In this document: one piece after another, positions 40,196 through 49,248 of the stretch | Position numbering within the stretch: position 1 is the first letter of the stretch | Layout of the letters: each line of letters begins with the position of its first letter | Assembly: GCF_029543245.1 (NCBI RefSeq) | Contig: NZ_JARQWV010000006.1 | Coordinates: forward strand, 182,189-246,188 | Length of the DNA: 64,000 nucleotides | From: Caulobacter endophyticus | GTDB lineage: Bacteria; Pseudomonadota; Alphaproteobacteria; Caulobacterales; Caulobacteraceae | Direction of reading: 5' to 3' | The notes under the pieces: model-generated | What the model was told of the DNA's origin: nothing | The model's database searches: none | The model's input: the letters and a program-made list of their open reading frames with translations, nothing else | Program-made: the position numbers and the translations under genes

Positions 40196-41422
40196 CTACT
40201 TGCCCGCGAAGACGGCCTTGTCCGCCGCCTCGGCCATCAGGGCGTAGCCCGCATCATTCGGATGCAGGTGATCACCGCCATGGGTCTCGACCCGCAGCTG
40301 GCTCGGCTTGGCCGGATCGCGCAGCACCGCGTCGAAGTCGATGACGCCGTCGAACTCGCCGCCGGTGCGGATCCAGGCGTTGACGGCCTGGCGCGTGGCC
40401 TCGCCCTTGTCGTGATAGTAGGCCGCGCCCTCGAACGGCGGGATGACGCCGCCATAGATCTTCACGCCGCGCGCATGGGCCCGGGCGATCAGCTGGCGAT
40501 AGCCGGCGATCAGGTCTTCGGGCGTCACCGCATCGGCGGCGAAGCCCGGCTGGGCGGGACGGCCGATATCGTTGATGCCTTCCAGCACCACCACCGCCTT
40601 GACCCCCGCCACGCTCAGCACGTCGCGGTCGAAGCGCGACAGCGCGCTGGGGCCCGAGACCTCGCGCAGCAGCCGCCCGCCGCCGACGCCCATGTTGACG
40701 ACGCTCCAGCCCTGCCCGCGCGCGGACAGCCGCGCGGCCAGCTGCTCGGGCCAGCCCTTGTCGGCGTTCGGGGTCGAGCCGGAGCCTTCGGTGATCGAGT
40801 CGCCGATGGCCACCAGCACCGGCGCCTCGCCCGGCCCGCGCACTTCGACGCCGCTGACCAGGCCAGGACCTTTCAGGGCCTGCTCGCCCGGGATCGCGTC
40901 CTTGGCGACATGGTTGCCGGGCGGGGCCACGAACAGGCGCACGCGGTGGCCGGCCGGGGCCTGGGTCCCGACGTAGAAGACCGCCGCCGAGACGTGGTCC
41001 ATCACCTTGACCGGCAAGGCCACCGGGTCGCTCAGCACCGGCGCGCCCGACGGGATCGTGAACTCGGACTTGCCGCCCACCGTCACCGTGATCGGCGCGG
41101 AGAGGATCTTTCCGTCGGCGTCGGCCGGGGCCAGCGTGATCGCCCCCACCGCCAGCGGACGCTCGTTCAGCTCGTTGGACAGGCGCAGCCGCACGGCGTC
41201 GCCGCCGGCGTTCAGGCGCATCACCTGGCGCACGGTGACGTCGGTGAAGGCTCTGGCCTCGCCCGGCCGGGCCACGGCCTGCGGCGCGATCGGCGCATTG
41301 CCCCAGGCGCTGCGCCAGGCTGGAACTTTGGAGACCGCGGCCGGACGGGCTTTGGGCGCGGCCAGCAACGGCGCGGGCGCCAGCGCCAGCACCAGGGCGG
41401 CGGACAGGATCGTACGGTTCAT
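40196..41422 (-). CDS. Exported SGNH/GDSL-family esterase
   Basis: The signal peptide (ILSAALVLALAPAPLLAA) is followed by a beta-sandwich-like N-terminal domain and an SGNH hydrolase domain: VAIGDSITEGSG (Ser), GVGGGR (Gly), LEGINDIGR (Asn) and GDHLHPNDAG (catalytic His). The 408-residue length fits a family of extracellular esterases in plant-polysaccharide loci. It is likely to remove acetyl or other esters. The promoter contains a 13-bp motif shared with the rhamnose regulator-dehydratase intergenic region, so it may be part of the same regulon. Confidence 0.87.
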   Translation of the reverse strand: MNRTILSAALVLALAPAPLLAAPKARPAAVSKVPAWRSAWGNAPIAPQAVARPGEARAFTDVTVRQVMRLNAGGDAVRLRLSNELNERPLAVGAITLAPADADGKILSAPITVTVGGKSEFTIPSGAPVLSDPVALPVKVMDHVSAAVFYVGTQAPAGHRVRLFVAPPGNHVAKDAIPGEQALKGPGLVSGVEVRGPGEAPVLVAIGDSITEGSGSTPNADKGWPEQLAARLSARGQGWSVVNMGVGGGRLLREVSGPSALSRFDRDVLSVAGVKAVVVLEGINDIGRPAQPGFAADAVTPEDLIAGYRQLIARAHARGVKIYGGVIPPFEGAAYYHDKGEATRQAVNAWIRTGGEFDGVIDFDAVLRDPAKPSQLRVETHGGDHLHPNDAGYALMAEAADKAVFAGK

Positions 41423-41467
41423 CAGCGTTTCCCCACAACGGCGGTTGACGTCCGCCGCCTCGATGAT

Positions 41468-41506
41468 ATTCTCAATATATCAATCAATTGTCCATATTGT
41501 GAGAAT
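41468..41506. promoter_or_regulatory. Candidate IclR operator upstream of the SGNH esterase
   Basis: ATTCTCA (41468-41474) and TGAGAAT (41500-41506) are inverted about 25 nt apart, in an AT-rich block 46-84 nt before the esterase start. The minus-strand 13-mer TCTCACAATATGG (41504-41492) differs by one base from TCTCATAATATGG at 45210-45222 between iclR and the L-rhamnonate dehydratase gene. Confidence 0.55.
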
Positions 41507-41617
41507 TGATCGATGGATCGAAACTCGATCCTTCCCTGTTCTGCCTGACCTCGTACTTCCCCCTCTGAGGTCCAGGAGCGCCGGCCCCGCCGTCGCTCCT
41601 TTCTTTTTGCCTCAAGC

Positions 41618-42412
41618 TTAGGGCCGCGCCGCGCAGGTCGGCTCGCCGCGCGCCGAGGCGTCGGCCTCGCCCCGCAGCACCAGCTTCGAAGCCGGGACCT
41701 TCGCCCCCCGCAGGCCCTTGGCCACGATGCCGGCCGCCATGCGCGCGCCCAGCTCGTTGGGGTGGGTGGTGTCATTGATCCCTTCGGGGTGGCTGGCGAT
41801 CTTGTCGGCCGCCGAATAGATCATGAAGCGCTTGGCGCCCTCGGCCTCGCCCATGGCCTGCAACTTGGCCTGGCTTTCCTTGTCGAGGTCGATCAGCGGG
41901 GTCTTCGTTTCCGCCGCCACACGCCGCACGGTCGCCGAGTACGGGCCATGGGTGTCCTGGATCTGACCGTCCTTGAAGATCAGCTTGGCGATCGGGGTGA
42001 TCAGCACCGGCTTGGCGCCGGCCGTGCGCACGTCGGCCACGAACCGTCGCAGATTGTCGGCATAGGCCCCGTTCGGGTCGGTGAAGCGGACGATCTTCTT
42101 GGTGTCGGCGTCGTTGTGGCCGAACTGGATCAGCACCGTGTCGTCGGGCTTCAGCTGCGCCATCAGCACCGACCACAGCCCCTCCTCCTGGAAGGTCTTG
42201 GTCGAGCGGCCCCCGCGGGCCAGGTTGACGATCTGGGCGTCGGGCGTCAGCGAGCACTTCAGCACCATGCCCCAGCCCATCTGCGGAAAGCTGCGGGCGC
42301 TGTAGTCGGCGGCGGTGGAATCGCTGGCGATGACGATCCGGTTCGGATCGGCCAGGGCGGCCGGCGCCGCCCCCATGACCAGAGCCAGTGCGAGGGCGGC
42401 GGCGGCTTTCAT
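41618..42412 (-). CDS. Rhamnogalacturonan acetylesterase (CE12-type SGNH hydrolase)
   Basis: The exported 264-residue protein removes acetyl groups from the galacturonate of pectic rhamnogalacturonan. The signal peptide ends near AALADP. Block I reads VIASDSTAADYS, an ASDST variant of the usual GDST; the Ser is kept. NLARGGRSTKTF gives the oxyanion Gly, IQFGHND the Asn, and DTTHPNELGA the Asp/His. ATG 42412 overlaps the preceding lactate-oxidase-like stop (TGATG), so the two genes are cotranscribed. A second family member lies at 60989. Confidence 0.9.
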   Translation of the reverse strand: MKAAAALALALVMGAAPAALADPNRIVIASDSTAADYSARSFPQMGWGMVLKCSLTPDAQIVNLARGGRSTKTFQEEGLWSVLMAQLKPDDTVLIQFGHNDADTKKIVRFTDPNGAYADNLRRFVADVRTAGAKPVLITPIAKLIFKDGQIQDTHGPYSATVRRVAAETKTPLIDLDKESQAKLQAMGEAEGAKRFMIYSAADKIASHPEGINDTTHPNELGARMAAGIVAKGLRGAKVPASKLVLRGEADASARGEPTCAARP

Positions 42413-43551
42413 CAGCGGGTCTCCGCCAGGATTGAACGGTCGATCTCGGAGACGGAATTGACGCCGGTCAGGGCCATGGCCACCCGCATCTCCTTTTCCA
42501 TCAGGTCCAGAAGCTGGGTCACGCCCGCCTGGCCGCGCGCGGCCAGGGCGTAGACGGCGGCCCGGCCCAGCAGCACACCCTTGGCGCCCAGGGCCAGCAT
42601 CCGCACCACGTCGAGGCCAGAACGCACCCCGCCGTCGGCCAGCACGGTCAGCTTGTCGCCCACCGCGTCGGCGATGGCCGGCAGCGCCTTGGCCGACGAC
42701 AGCACGCCGTCCAGCTGGCGGCCGCCGTGGTTGGACACCACCACCCCGTCGGCGCCGATGTCGGCGGCGGCCTTGGCGTCCTCGGGGTCGAGCACGCCCT
42801 TGATGACCAGCGGCCCCTTCCAGGACTGCCGGATCCATTCGAGGTCCTTCCACTGGATCGAGGGGTCGAAGTTGGCCCCCAGCCAGCCCATGAAGTCCTC
42901 CAGGCCCGTATTGCCCTTCAGCACCGGGGCCACGTTGCCCAGGGTGTGGGGACGGCCCATGACGCCGACGTCCCACGCCCACTGCGGCCGGCCCATGGCC
43001 TGCAGCATCCGGCGCATCGAGGCGTTCGGACCGCTCATCCCTGAGTGCGCATCGCGATAGCGGGCGCCCGGCACGGGCATGTCGACGGTGAAGACGAGCG
43101 TGCTCGCCCCCGCCGCCTCGGCCCGCGCCAGCAGGTCGCGCATGAACGCCCGGTCGCGCAGCACATAGAGCTGGAACCACAGGGCGCGGCTCGACGCGGC
43201 CGCCACCTCGTCCACGTCGCACACCGACACCGTCGACAGGCACAGCGGCACGCCCTTGGCCGAAGCCGCGCGCACCGCCTGGCATTCGCCGCGACGGGCG
43301 TACATGCCGGTGAGGCCCACCGGGGCCAGCACCACGGGCATGGACTGCTCGACGCCGAACAGGCTGGTCGCCGTCGAGACCTTGGACACGTCCTTGAGCA
43401 CCCGCTGTCGCAGGGCGAGGTCCGCCAGGTCGGAGACGTTGCGGGCCAGGGTCCGCTCGGCGTAGGCGCCGCCGTCGATGTAGTCGAAGAGGAAGCGCGG
43501 CAGCTTGCGCCGCGCAGCCTCACGGAAGTCGGTGGTCGACGAGACGATCAT
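42412..43551 (-). CDS. FMN-dependent alpha-hydroxyacid oxidase/dehydrogenase (LldD-like)
   Basis: The 379-residue enzyme oxidises L-2-hydroxyacids to 2-oxoacids. The FMN-binding motif [10 protein letters not shown] contains the active-site His-Arg, [11 protein letters not shown] lies near the start and [15 protein letters not shown] is conserved. It lies in the L-rhamnose cluster, whose last hydrolase makes L-lactate, so L-lactate to pyruvate is its likely role; L-fuconate-type hydroxyacids are alternatives. ATG 43551 has GATC-rich spacing but no strong ribosome site. It overlaps the rhamnogalacturonan esterase. Confidence 0.9.
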   Translation of the reverse strand: MIVSSTTDFREAARRKLPRFLFDYIDGGAYAERTLARNVSDLADLALRQRVLKDVSKVSTATSLFGVEQSMPVVLAPVGLTGMYARRGECQAVRAASAKGVPLCLSTVSVCDVDEVAAASSRALWFQLYVLRDRAFMRDLLARAEAAGASTLVFTVDMPVPGARYRDAHSGMSGPNASMRRMLQAMGRPQWAWDVGVMGRPHTLGNVAPVLKGNTGLEDFMGWLGANFDPSIQWKDLEWIRQSWKGPLVIKGVLDPEDAKAAADIGADGVVVSNHGGRQLDGVLSSAKALPAIADAVGDKLTVLADGGVRSGLDVVRMLALGAKGVLLGRAAVYALAARGQAGVTQLLDLMEKEMRVAMALTGVNSVSEIDRSILAETR

Positions 43552-43566
43552 GGAAGGACGATCGAT

Positions 43567-44328
43567 CTACTGCAGGTTCACGAACGCGCCGCCGTCGACC
43601 AGCAGGGCCGCGCCGGTGACGTAGTTGGCCAGGTCCGAGGCCAGGAACACGATCGGGCCGGCCAGGTCGTCGGGCTCGCCCAGGCGGCCCAGCGGGATGC
43701 GGCCGCTCATGTATTCGCGCTTGGCGACGTCGGCGAGGTCTTCCTTGTTGATCGCGGTCTCGATCGTGCCCGGCAGCACCGAGTTGCAGCGGATGCCATA
43801 CTTCCCGAGCGCGATAGCGGTCGACTGCATCAGGCTGTGCACGCCGGCCTTGGTCGGGGTGTAGTGCGTCTGCATGCCGCCGCCGACCAGGGCGCTGATC
43901 GAGGAGACGGCGATGATCGAGCCGCCGTGACCTTGCTTGACCATCTGGTTGGCCGCCGCCTGCACCATGTAGTAGGCGCCGAACAGGTTCACCTTCATGG
44001 TCCGCTCCATCACTTCGGGCGGCATGTCCAGGAAGGCATGGAACGGGCAGATGCCGGCGTTGTTGACGAAGACGTCGACCTTGCCGAAGGCGGCGACGGC
44101 GGCGTCGACGAAGGCCTGGGCGGTTTCGACCTGGGCCACGTCGCCCTTCACGGCGATGGCGCGACGGCCCAGGGCCTCGATCTGCGCCACGGCGTCGGCC
44201 GCGCCGGCCTCGTCGGAGTGGTAGTTGATCGCCACGTCGGCGCCATGACGCGCAGCGCCGATGGCGGCCGCCTTGCCGATACCGCCCGAGGCGCCGGTCA
44301 CCAGCACCACCTTGTCCTTCAGAAGCAT
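43567..44328 (-). CDS. SDR, probable L-rhamnose 1-dehydrogenase
   Basis: The classical SDR has TGASGGIG, NNAG, SSISALVGG and YTPTKAG (Tyr/Lys). The C-terminal LLVDGGAFVNLQ is, as I recall, usual in L-rhamnose dehydrogenases. It would oxidise L-rhamnose to L-rhamnono-1,4-lactone with NAD(P), the first step of the non-phosphorylated pathway; the remaining steps lie across the IclR gene. GGAGGAA lies before ATG 44328. Length 253 from this start. The substrate is inferred from context and ending. Confidence 0.82.
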   Translation of the reverse strand: MLLKDKVVLVTGASGGIGKAAAIGAARHGADVAINYHSDEAGAADAVAQIEALGRRAIAVKGDVAQVETAQAFVDAAVAAFGKVDVFVNNAGICPFHAFLDMPPEVMERTMKVNLFGAYYMVQAAANQMVKQGHGGSIIAVSSISALVGGGMQTHYTPTKAGVHSLMQSTAIALGKYGIRCNSVLPGTIETAINKEDLADVAKREYMSGRIPLGRLGEPDDLAGPIVFLASDLANYVTGAALLVDGGAFVNLQ

Positions 44329-44361
44329 AGTTCCTCCGTCTTCACTCACGCGCGGGAGGCG

Positions 44362-45195
44362 TCAGGTCTTGGCGCCTGACCCCCGCTTGCCGTTCCAGCC
44401 CAGGTCGCGGCTGATCGCGTCGGCGGCCAGGCGGATGTCGTCCACCAGCCCGCCCATCCGTTCGTCGTCCATGTACTGAGCAGCGCCCGAGACGCTGATC
44501 GCGGCGACGATCTGACCGCCCGCCCCGCGCACGGGCGCGGCCACGCAGCGGATGCGGTCTTCGTTCTCTTCCAAGTCGAAGGCGATGCCGCGCTGGGAAT
44601 AGTCGTGCATCCAGGCGATCCACTGCTCTTCGTTCGGCGCGCCGGCGGCGGCCGGGCCTTCCTTGCGATACAGCGTGCGCCAGCGGCCCTCGTCGTCGTC
44701 CAGCACCAGGGCCTTGCCCAGGCCCGTCGAGCGGATCGGCTGGCGATCGCCCACGCGCGAGGAGATGTTGATGCGGCGGCGGCCGGTCAGCTTGTCGAGA
44801 TACAGAGCGCGGTCGTCGTCGAGCACGCCCAGATGGACGGTGTCTTCCAGCTCTTCCCACAGCTTTTCCAGGTGCGGGCGCGCGATGCGCGGCAGGTCCA
44901 TCTGCTGGCTGGCCAGATAGCCCAGTTCCAGAAGCTTCGGGCCCAGGCTGTAGCCTTCACGCGGGGTCTGGGTCAGCAGGCGGCGCTCGACAAGGGCGGT
45001 GGCCAGGCGGTGCGTGGTGCTGCGAGTCAGGCCGAGTCGCGCAGCCAGCGCCGGCAGGCCGATGGCCCCCGCGTCGGCCACCACGTCGAGCACGTCCAGG
45101 CCGCGAAACAGCGTCTGGCTGCCGCTTGGGCTCTTGGTCGCCGCGCCTTCGTCGTCCGCCACCGGTTCCGCTCCCCTTGACGTGCTGGGTTTCAT
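44362..45195 (-). CDS. IclR-family transcriptional regulator
   Basis: The N-terminal winged helix-turn-helix (about residues 30-95) includes LPALAARLGLTRSTTHRLAT and LVERRLLTQTPREGYSLGP. The C-terminal effector domain has LDDDRALYLDKL, RVGDRQPIRSTGLGKALVL, YSQRGIAFDLEENEDRIRCV and VRGAGGQIVAAISVSG. The 277-residue length is normal. It is divergent from the rhamnonate dehydratase gene and upstream of the rhamnose dehydrogenase, so it probably controls the L-rhamnose genes, with L-rhamnonate, 2-keto-3-deoxyrhamnonate or a related intermediate as inducer; this is inference. Confidence 0.92.
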   Translation of the reverse strand: MKPSTSRGAEPVADDEGAATKSPSGSQTLFRGLDVLDVVADAGAIGLPALAARLGLTRSTTHRLATALVERRLLTQTPREGYSLGPKLLELGYLASQQMDLPRIARPHLEKLWEELEDTVHLGVLDDDRALYLDKLTGRRRINISSRVGDRQPIRSTGLGKALVLDDDEGRWRTLYRKEGPAAAGAPNEEQWIAWMHDYSQRGIAFDLEENEDRIRCVAAPVRGAGGQIVAAISVSGAAQYMDDERMGGLVDDIRLAADAISRDLGWNGKRGSGAKT

Positions 45196-45209
45196 TTTGT
45201 AGCACTACC

Positions 45210-45222
45210 TCTCATAATATGG
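45210..45222. promoter_or_regulatory. Candidate IclR operator in the regulator/dehydratase divergent region
   Basis: TCTCATAATATGG sits 15 nt upstream of the regulator start in the 213-nt divergent gap and matches the SGNH esterase promoter motif in 12 of 13 bases. A weaker match lies at 62315-62327, upstream of the second rhamnogalacturonan esterase. Confidence 0.55.
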
Positions 45223-45408
45223 AACGCAAGACAAGGGCTCGCATCAGCGACTCTTTCGGTCGCGGGGGTCCTGCGACAAGCGTGTCATACGACGTTCTGG
45301 GGAGGTAGCGCGAACATCCGTTCGCGTCGTTCGGCGGCCCCGCTGGCGCGCCTCCCCCCATAGGGGCAGATCCGGTCACGACAGACCGGGCGATGGTTGG
45401 AGCACGAG

Positions 45409-46587
45409 ATGCCGCTTCCCTTGATCAAGGCTGTTCGCGCCTATGTGGTCCGCGGGGGCGGCGCCGACTATCACGACCAGGGCGAAGGCCACTGGATCGA
45501 CGACCACATCGCCACCCCGATGTCGCGCTATCCCGAGTACCGCCAGAGCCGCCAGAGCTTCGGCATCAACGTGCTCGGCACCCTGGTCGTCGAGATCGAG
45601 GCCGTCGACGGCACGATCGGTTTCGCGGTGACCACCGGCGGCGAGCCGGCCGCCTACATCGTCGAAAAGCACCTGGCCCGCTTCCTCGAAGGTCGTGATC
45701 CGACCGAGGTCGAGAAGATCTGGGACCAGATGTACTTCTCCACCCAGTACTACGGCCGCAAGGGCCTGGTCGTGAACGCCATCTCGGGCGTCGACCTGGC
45801 GCTCTACGACCTGATCGGCAAGCTGCGCCAGGAGCCGGTCTACGCCCTGCTGGGCGGCAAGGTTCGCGACGAGCTGACCTTCTACGCCACGGGCGCGCGT
45901 CCGGACCTGGCCAAGGAAATGGGCTTCATCGGCGGCAAGATGCCCCTGCACCACGGCCCGGCCGAGGGTGAAGAGGGCCTGCGCAAGAACCTCCTGGAAC
46001 TCGAAACCATGCGCAACCGCGTGGGCGAGGACTTCTGGCTGATGTTCGACTGCTGGATGTCGCTGGACCTCAACTACGCCACCAAGCTGGCCCACAAGGC
46101 CCACGAGTACGGCCTGAAGTGGATCGAAGAGGCCCTGAGCCCCGACGACTACTGGGGCTACCGCGACCTGAAGAAGAACGCCCCTCCCGGCATGCTGGTC
46201 ACCACCGGCGAGCACGAAGCCACCCGCTGGGGCTTCCGCATGCTGCTGGAGATGGAATGCTGCGACATCATCCAGCCGGACGTGGGCTGGTGCGGCGGCG
46301 TCACCGAGCTGATCAAGATCGCCAACCTGGCCGACAGCAAGGGCGTGATGATGATCCCGCACGGCTCGTCGGTGTACAGCTACCACTTCGTCATCACGCG
46401 CCATAACAGCCCGTTCGCCGAGTTCCTGATGATGGCGCCCAAGGCCGACGAGGTCGTGCCGATGTTCCATCCGCAGCTGATCGGCGAGCCCGTTCCGGTC
46501 AACGGCAAGCTCAAGCTCGGCGACGCGCCCGGCTTCGGCGTCGAGCTGAACCGCGACGTCGGCCTGCACCGTCCCTATCCGCGGTAA
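45409..46587 (+). CDS. rhmD: L-rhamnonate dehydratase
   Basis: This enolase-superfamily enzyme dehydrates L-rhamnonate to 2-keto-3-deoxy-L-rhamnonate. [11 protein letters not shown] (N-terminal His motif), [13 protein letters not shown] and [20 protein letters not shown] follow the E. coli RhmD sequence closely. Metal ligands fit MFDCWMS (Asp), KWIEEAL (Glu) and TTGEHEAT (Glu), and the base His lies in MIPHGSS. Length 392. ATG 45409 is preceded by GGAG; a TTG at 45397 is also open. The FAH-type hydrolase follows 45 nt later. Confidence 0.95.
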   Translation: MPLPLIKAVRAYVVRGGGADYHDQGEGHWIDDHIATPMSRYPEYRQSRQSFGINVLGTLVVEIEAVDGTIGFAVTTGGEPAAYIVEKHLARFLEGRDPTEVEKIWDQMYFSTQYYGRKGLVVNAISGVDLALYDLIGKLRQEPVYALLGGKVRDELTFYATGARPDLAKEMGFIGGKMPLHHGPAEGEEGLRKNLLELETMRNRVGEDFWLMFDCWMSLDLNYATKLAHKAHEYGLKWIEEALSPDDYWGYRDLKKNAPPGMLVTTGEHEATRWGFRMLLEMECCDIIQPDVGWCGGVTELIKIANLADSKGVMMIPHGSSVYSYHFVITRHNSPFAEFLMMAPKADEVVPMFHPQLIGEPVPVNGKLKLGDAPGFGVELNRDVGLHRPYPR

Positions 46588-46632
46588 GCCGCGCCTCCCC
46601 TTCCCCCATTTTACCCCTAGAGCCAGAAGACC

Positions 46633-47496
46633 ATGAAACTGTTGCGTTACGGCCCGCGGGGCGCCGAAAAGCCCGGCCTGCTGGATTCCGAAGGCAAGAT
46701 CCGCGACCTGTCGGGCCACGTGTCCGACATCACCGGCGCTGAGCTGACCCCGGAAGGCCTGGCCAAGATCGCCGCCATCGACCCGTCCACCCTGCCGGTG
46801 GTCGAAGGCTCGCCGCGCTACGGCGTGCCGATCGGCAATGTCGGCAAGTTCCTGGCCATCGGCCTGAACTTCGCCGACCATGCCAAGGAAGCCGGCCTCG
46901 AGCCCCCGCCCGAGCCGATCTTCTTCACCAAGGCGATCTCGTGCCTGAACGGCCCGAACGACCAGGTGATGCTGCCCAAGGGCGCCGAGAAGGGCGACTG
47001 GGAAGTCGAGCTGGGCGTCGTGATCGGCAAGCGCGCCCGCTATGTCGAGCAATCCGAAGCCCTGGACTACGTCGCCGGCTACGTGCTGGTGAACGACGTC
47101 TCCGAGCGCGCCTTCCAGAAGGAGCTGGGCTCGCAGTGGGACAAGGGCAAAGGTTGCGACACCTTCGGTCCGGTGGGCCCCTGGGTCGTCACCGCCGATG
47201 AAGTCGGCGACTGCCAGAACCTCGACATGTGGCTCGACCTCAACGGCAAGCGCATGCAGACCGGCAACAGCAAGACGATGATCTTCGGCGTCGCCGAGCT
47301 CATCGCCTACATGAGCCGCTTCGTCACCCTCGAGCCGGGCGACATCCTGACCACCGGCACCCCTCCGGGCGTCGGCGAAGGCCAGAAGCCGGAAAAGATC
47401 TTCCTGAAGCCGGGCGACGTCATGACCCTGGGCATCGAGAAGCTCGGCGAGCAGCGCCAGGAAGTCATCGCCTGGACCAAGGAAGGCGTCTCGTGA
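46633..47496 (+). CDS. Fumarylacetoacetate hydrolase-family enzyme, probable 2,4-diketo-3-deoxy-L-rhamnonate hydrolase
   Basis: The 287-residue FAH-family protein keeps metal-binding Glu residues in DWEVELGVVIG and the Asp in LVNDVSERAFQ, with TGTPPGVGEGQ and FLKPGDVM at the end. In the diketo pathway of Sphingomonas, the last step is hydrolysis of 2,4-diketo-3-deoxy-L-rhamnonate to pyruvate and L-lactate by this type of enzyme. It overlaps the next SDR by 4 nt, and rhmD precedes it. Other FAH enzymes handle arabinonate-type diketo acids, but the neighbours favour L-rhamnose. Confidence 0.88.
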   Translation: MKLLRYGPRGAEKPGLLDSEGKIRDLSGHVSDITGAELTPEGLAKIAAIDPSTLPVVEGSPRYGVPIGNVGKFLAIGLNFADHAKEAGLEPPPEPIFFTKAISCLNGPNDQVMLPKGAEKGDWEVELGVVIGKRARYVEQSEALDYVAGYVLVNDVSERAFQKELGSQWDKGKGCDTFGPVGPWVVTADEVGDCQNLDMWLDLNGKRMQTGNSKTMIFGVAELIAYMSRFVTLEPGDILTTGTPPGVGEGQKPEKIFLKPGDVMTLGIEKLGEQRQEVIAWTKEGVS

Positions 47497-48242
47497 CCGT
47501 TTACGCCAATCGCTTTGCGGGCCGCACCGCCGTCATCACCGGCGGCGCTTCGGGCCTGGGCAAGGAAACCGCCCGCCGCATCGTCGCCGAAGGCGGCAAG
47601 GTCGCCCTGTGGGACCTGAACGCCGACGCGCTGGAAGCCGCCGCCAAGGAAGTCGGCGCGACCTTCACCGTCGCGCTGGACGTCTCCGACGAAACCCAGG
47701 TGGCCGCCGCCACGACCGCCAGCGTCGACGCCCTCGGCAAGATCGACGTTCTGGTCAACTCGGCCGGCATCACCGGCGCCACGGTTCCGGTGCACGAGTT
47801 CCCGCTCGACAGCTGGAAGCGCGTCATCGACATCAACCTGAACGGCCTGTTCTATTGCTGCCGTTCGGTGGTGCCGCACATGCTGGGCGCCGGCTACGGC
47901 CGCATCGTCAACGTCGCCTCGGTGGCCGGCAAGGAAGGCAACCCCAACGCCAGCGCCTATTCGGCGTCGAAGGCCGGGGTCATTGGCCTCACCAAGTCGC
48001 TGGGCAAGGAACTGGCCGGCAAGGGCGTCATCGCCAACAGCCTGACCCCCGCCACCTTCGAGAGCCCGATCCTCGAGCAGCTGCCCGCCAGCCAGGTCGA
48101 GTACATGCGCTCGAAGATCCCGATGGGTCGCCTCGGCGAAGTCGAGGAAAGCGCCGCGATGGTCTGCTTCATGGCCAGCGAGGAGTGCAGCTTCACCACC
48201 GCCGCCACCTTCGACACGTCCGGCGGCCGGACGACCTTCTAG
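47493..48242 (+). CDS. SDR, probable 2-keto-3-deoxy-L-rhamnonate 4-dehydrogenase
   Basis: The SDR shows TGGASGLG, NSAGITG, NVASVAGKEG and YSASKAG (Tyr/Lys) and ends FDTSGGRTTF. It starts at GTG 47493 overlapping the FAH stop (GTGA), so the two are coupled. It would oxidise the C4 hydroxyl of 2-keto-3-deoxy-L-rhamnonate to give the diketo acid used by the neighbouring hydrolase. Function rests on context; sequence alone shows only an NAD(P)-dependent SDR of 249 residues. Confidence 0.85.
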   Translation: MTVYANRFAGRTAVITGGASGLGKETARRIVAEGGKVALWDLNADALEAAAKEVGATFTVALDVSDETQVAAATTASVDALGKIDVLVNSAGITGATVPVHEFPLDSWKRVIDINLNGLFYCCRSVVPHMLGAGYGRIVNVASVAGKEGNPNASAYSASKAGVIGLTKSLGKELAGKGVIANSLTPATFESPILEQLPASQVEYMRSKIPMGRLGEVEESAAMVCFMASEECSFTTAATFDTSGGRTTF

Positions 48243-48250
48243 TTTGAGAC

Positions 48251-48298
48251 CGGGCCAGCCCGTCCACCAGGACAGGCTGGCCCGGGGCTTGCGAGCCC
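48251..48298 (+). promoter_or_regulatory. Double stem-loop in the rhamnose operon
   Basis: CGGGCCAGCC (48251-48260) pairs with GGCTGGCCCG (48275-48284), then GGGCT-TGCG-AGCCC forms a second stem. It lies 9 nt after the SDR stop and before the lactonase start, with no U-run. It may stabilise or process mRNA; terminator action is doubtful. Confidence 0.45.
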
Positions 48299-48310
48299 AA
48301 GGGGACAGGC

Positions 48311-49216
48311 ATGGCGTACACGGGTCCGATCATCGACGCCCACATGCACCTGTGGGACCTCGGCAAGCACTACTATTCCTGGCTGCAGGACGTTCCCCTG
48401 CCGGGCAACCCGGCGGGCGACATGAGCCTGATCGCCGGCAAGAACTACCTGCCCGCCGACTACGCCGCCGACGCCCTGCCCTGGCGCGTCCAGAGCCTGG
48501 TCCACGTCGAGTGCGGCCTGCCTACCGACAAGCAGCTTTCCGAGACCGACTGGCTGGAAAGCCTGGTCGCCGCCGGCGCTCCCATTGGCGCGATCGTCGC
48601 CGGCGCCAACCTGGATGATCCCAACGTCGAGGCCCTGCTGGAGGCGCACGCCTCGCGGCCGCACGTGCGCGGGATCCGCCAGATCGTCAATTTCCACGCG
48701 GACCCGGCCAAGACCTACGGCCCGTCCGACCTGCTGCTGAACGACCAGTGGCGCGCCGGCTTCGGCCTGCTGGCCAAGCACGGGCTGTCGTTCGACCTGC
48801 AGCTCTACCCCGCGCAGATGGAAACCGCCGCGGCCCTGGCCGACGCCCATCCCGACATCGCGCTGGTGGTGAACCACGCCGGCATGCCGACCGATCGCGA
48901 CGAGGCGGGCCTGGCGCTGTGGCGCTCCGGCATGGCCGCGCTGGCCCAGCGTCCGAACGTCACCTGCAAGGTCTCGGGCCTGGCGATGGTCGACCGCGCC
49001 TGGACGGTGGAAAGCCTGCGTCCGTTCGTCCTGCAGGTCATCGAGACCTTCGGCGTGGAGCGGACCATGTTCGCCAGCAACTTCCCGGTCGAGAAGGTGC
49101 ACGGCTCGTTCGACGCCTTCTACGCGGCCTACGACGCCATCACGGCCGGGTTCAGCGACGCCGAGCGCCAGCGCCTGTTCGCCGGCACGGCCGCCGCCGT
49201 CTACCGCATCGCCTGA
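48311..49216 (+). CDS. Amidohydrolase-family lactonase, probable L-rhamnono-1,4-lactonase
   Basis: This amidohydrolase_2 enzyme has metal motif DAHMHLWD (HxH), the ARPHVRGIRQI region, VNHAGMP (His) and FASNFPVEK. It would open L-rhamnono-gamma-lactone to L-rhamnonate. The 301-residue length fits the L-rhamnonolactonase group of Sphingomonas and yeasts. Position between the keto-deoxy-rhamnonate SDR and mutarotase supports this. L-fucono-lactonase is the main alternative. Confidence 0.87.
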   Translation: MAYTGPIIDAHMHLWDLGKHYYSWLQDVPLPGNPAGDMSLIAGKNYLPADYAADALPWRVQSLVHVECGLPTDKQLSETDWLESLVAAGAPIGAIVAGANLDDPNVEALLEAHASRPHVRGIRQIVNFHADPAKTYGPSDLLLNDQWRAGFGLLAKHGLSFDLQLYPAQMETAAALADAHPDIALVVNHAGMPTDRDEAGLALWRSGMAALAQRPNVTCKVSGLAMVDRAWTVESLRPFVLQVIETFGVERTMFASNFPVEKVHGSFDAFYAAYDAITAGFSDAERQRLFAGTAAAVYRIA

Positions 49217-49248
49217 AAACCAAGAAACGACGCCCGGAGGAACACCCC

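Noticed and set aside
41618..43285. A 555-codon minus-strand frame joining the hydroxyacid oxidase and rhamnogalacturonan esterase regions
   Set aside because: Only its last 264 codons are the real esterase. The first part reads the oxidase gene out of frame.
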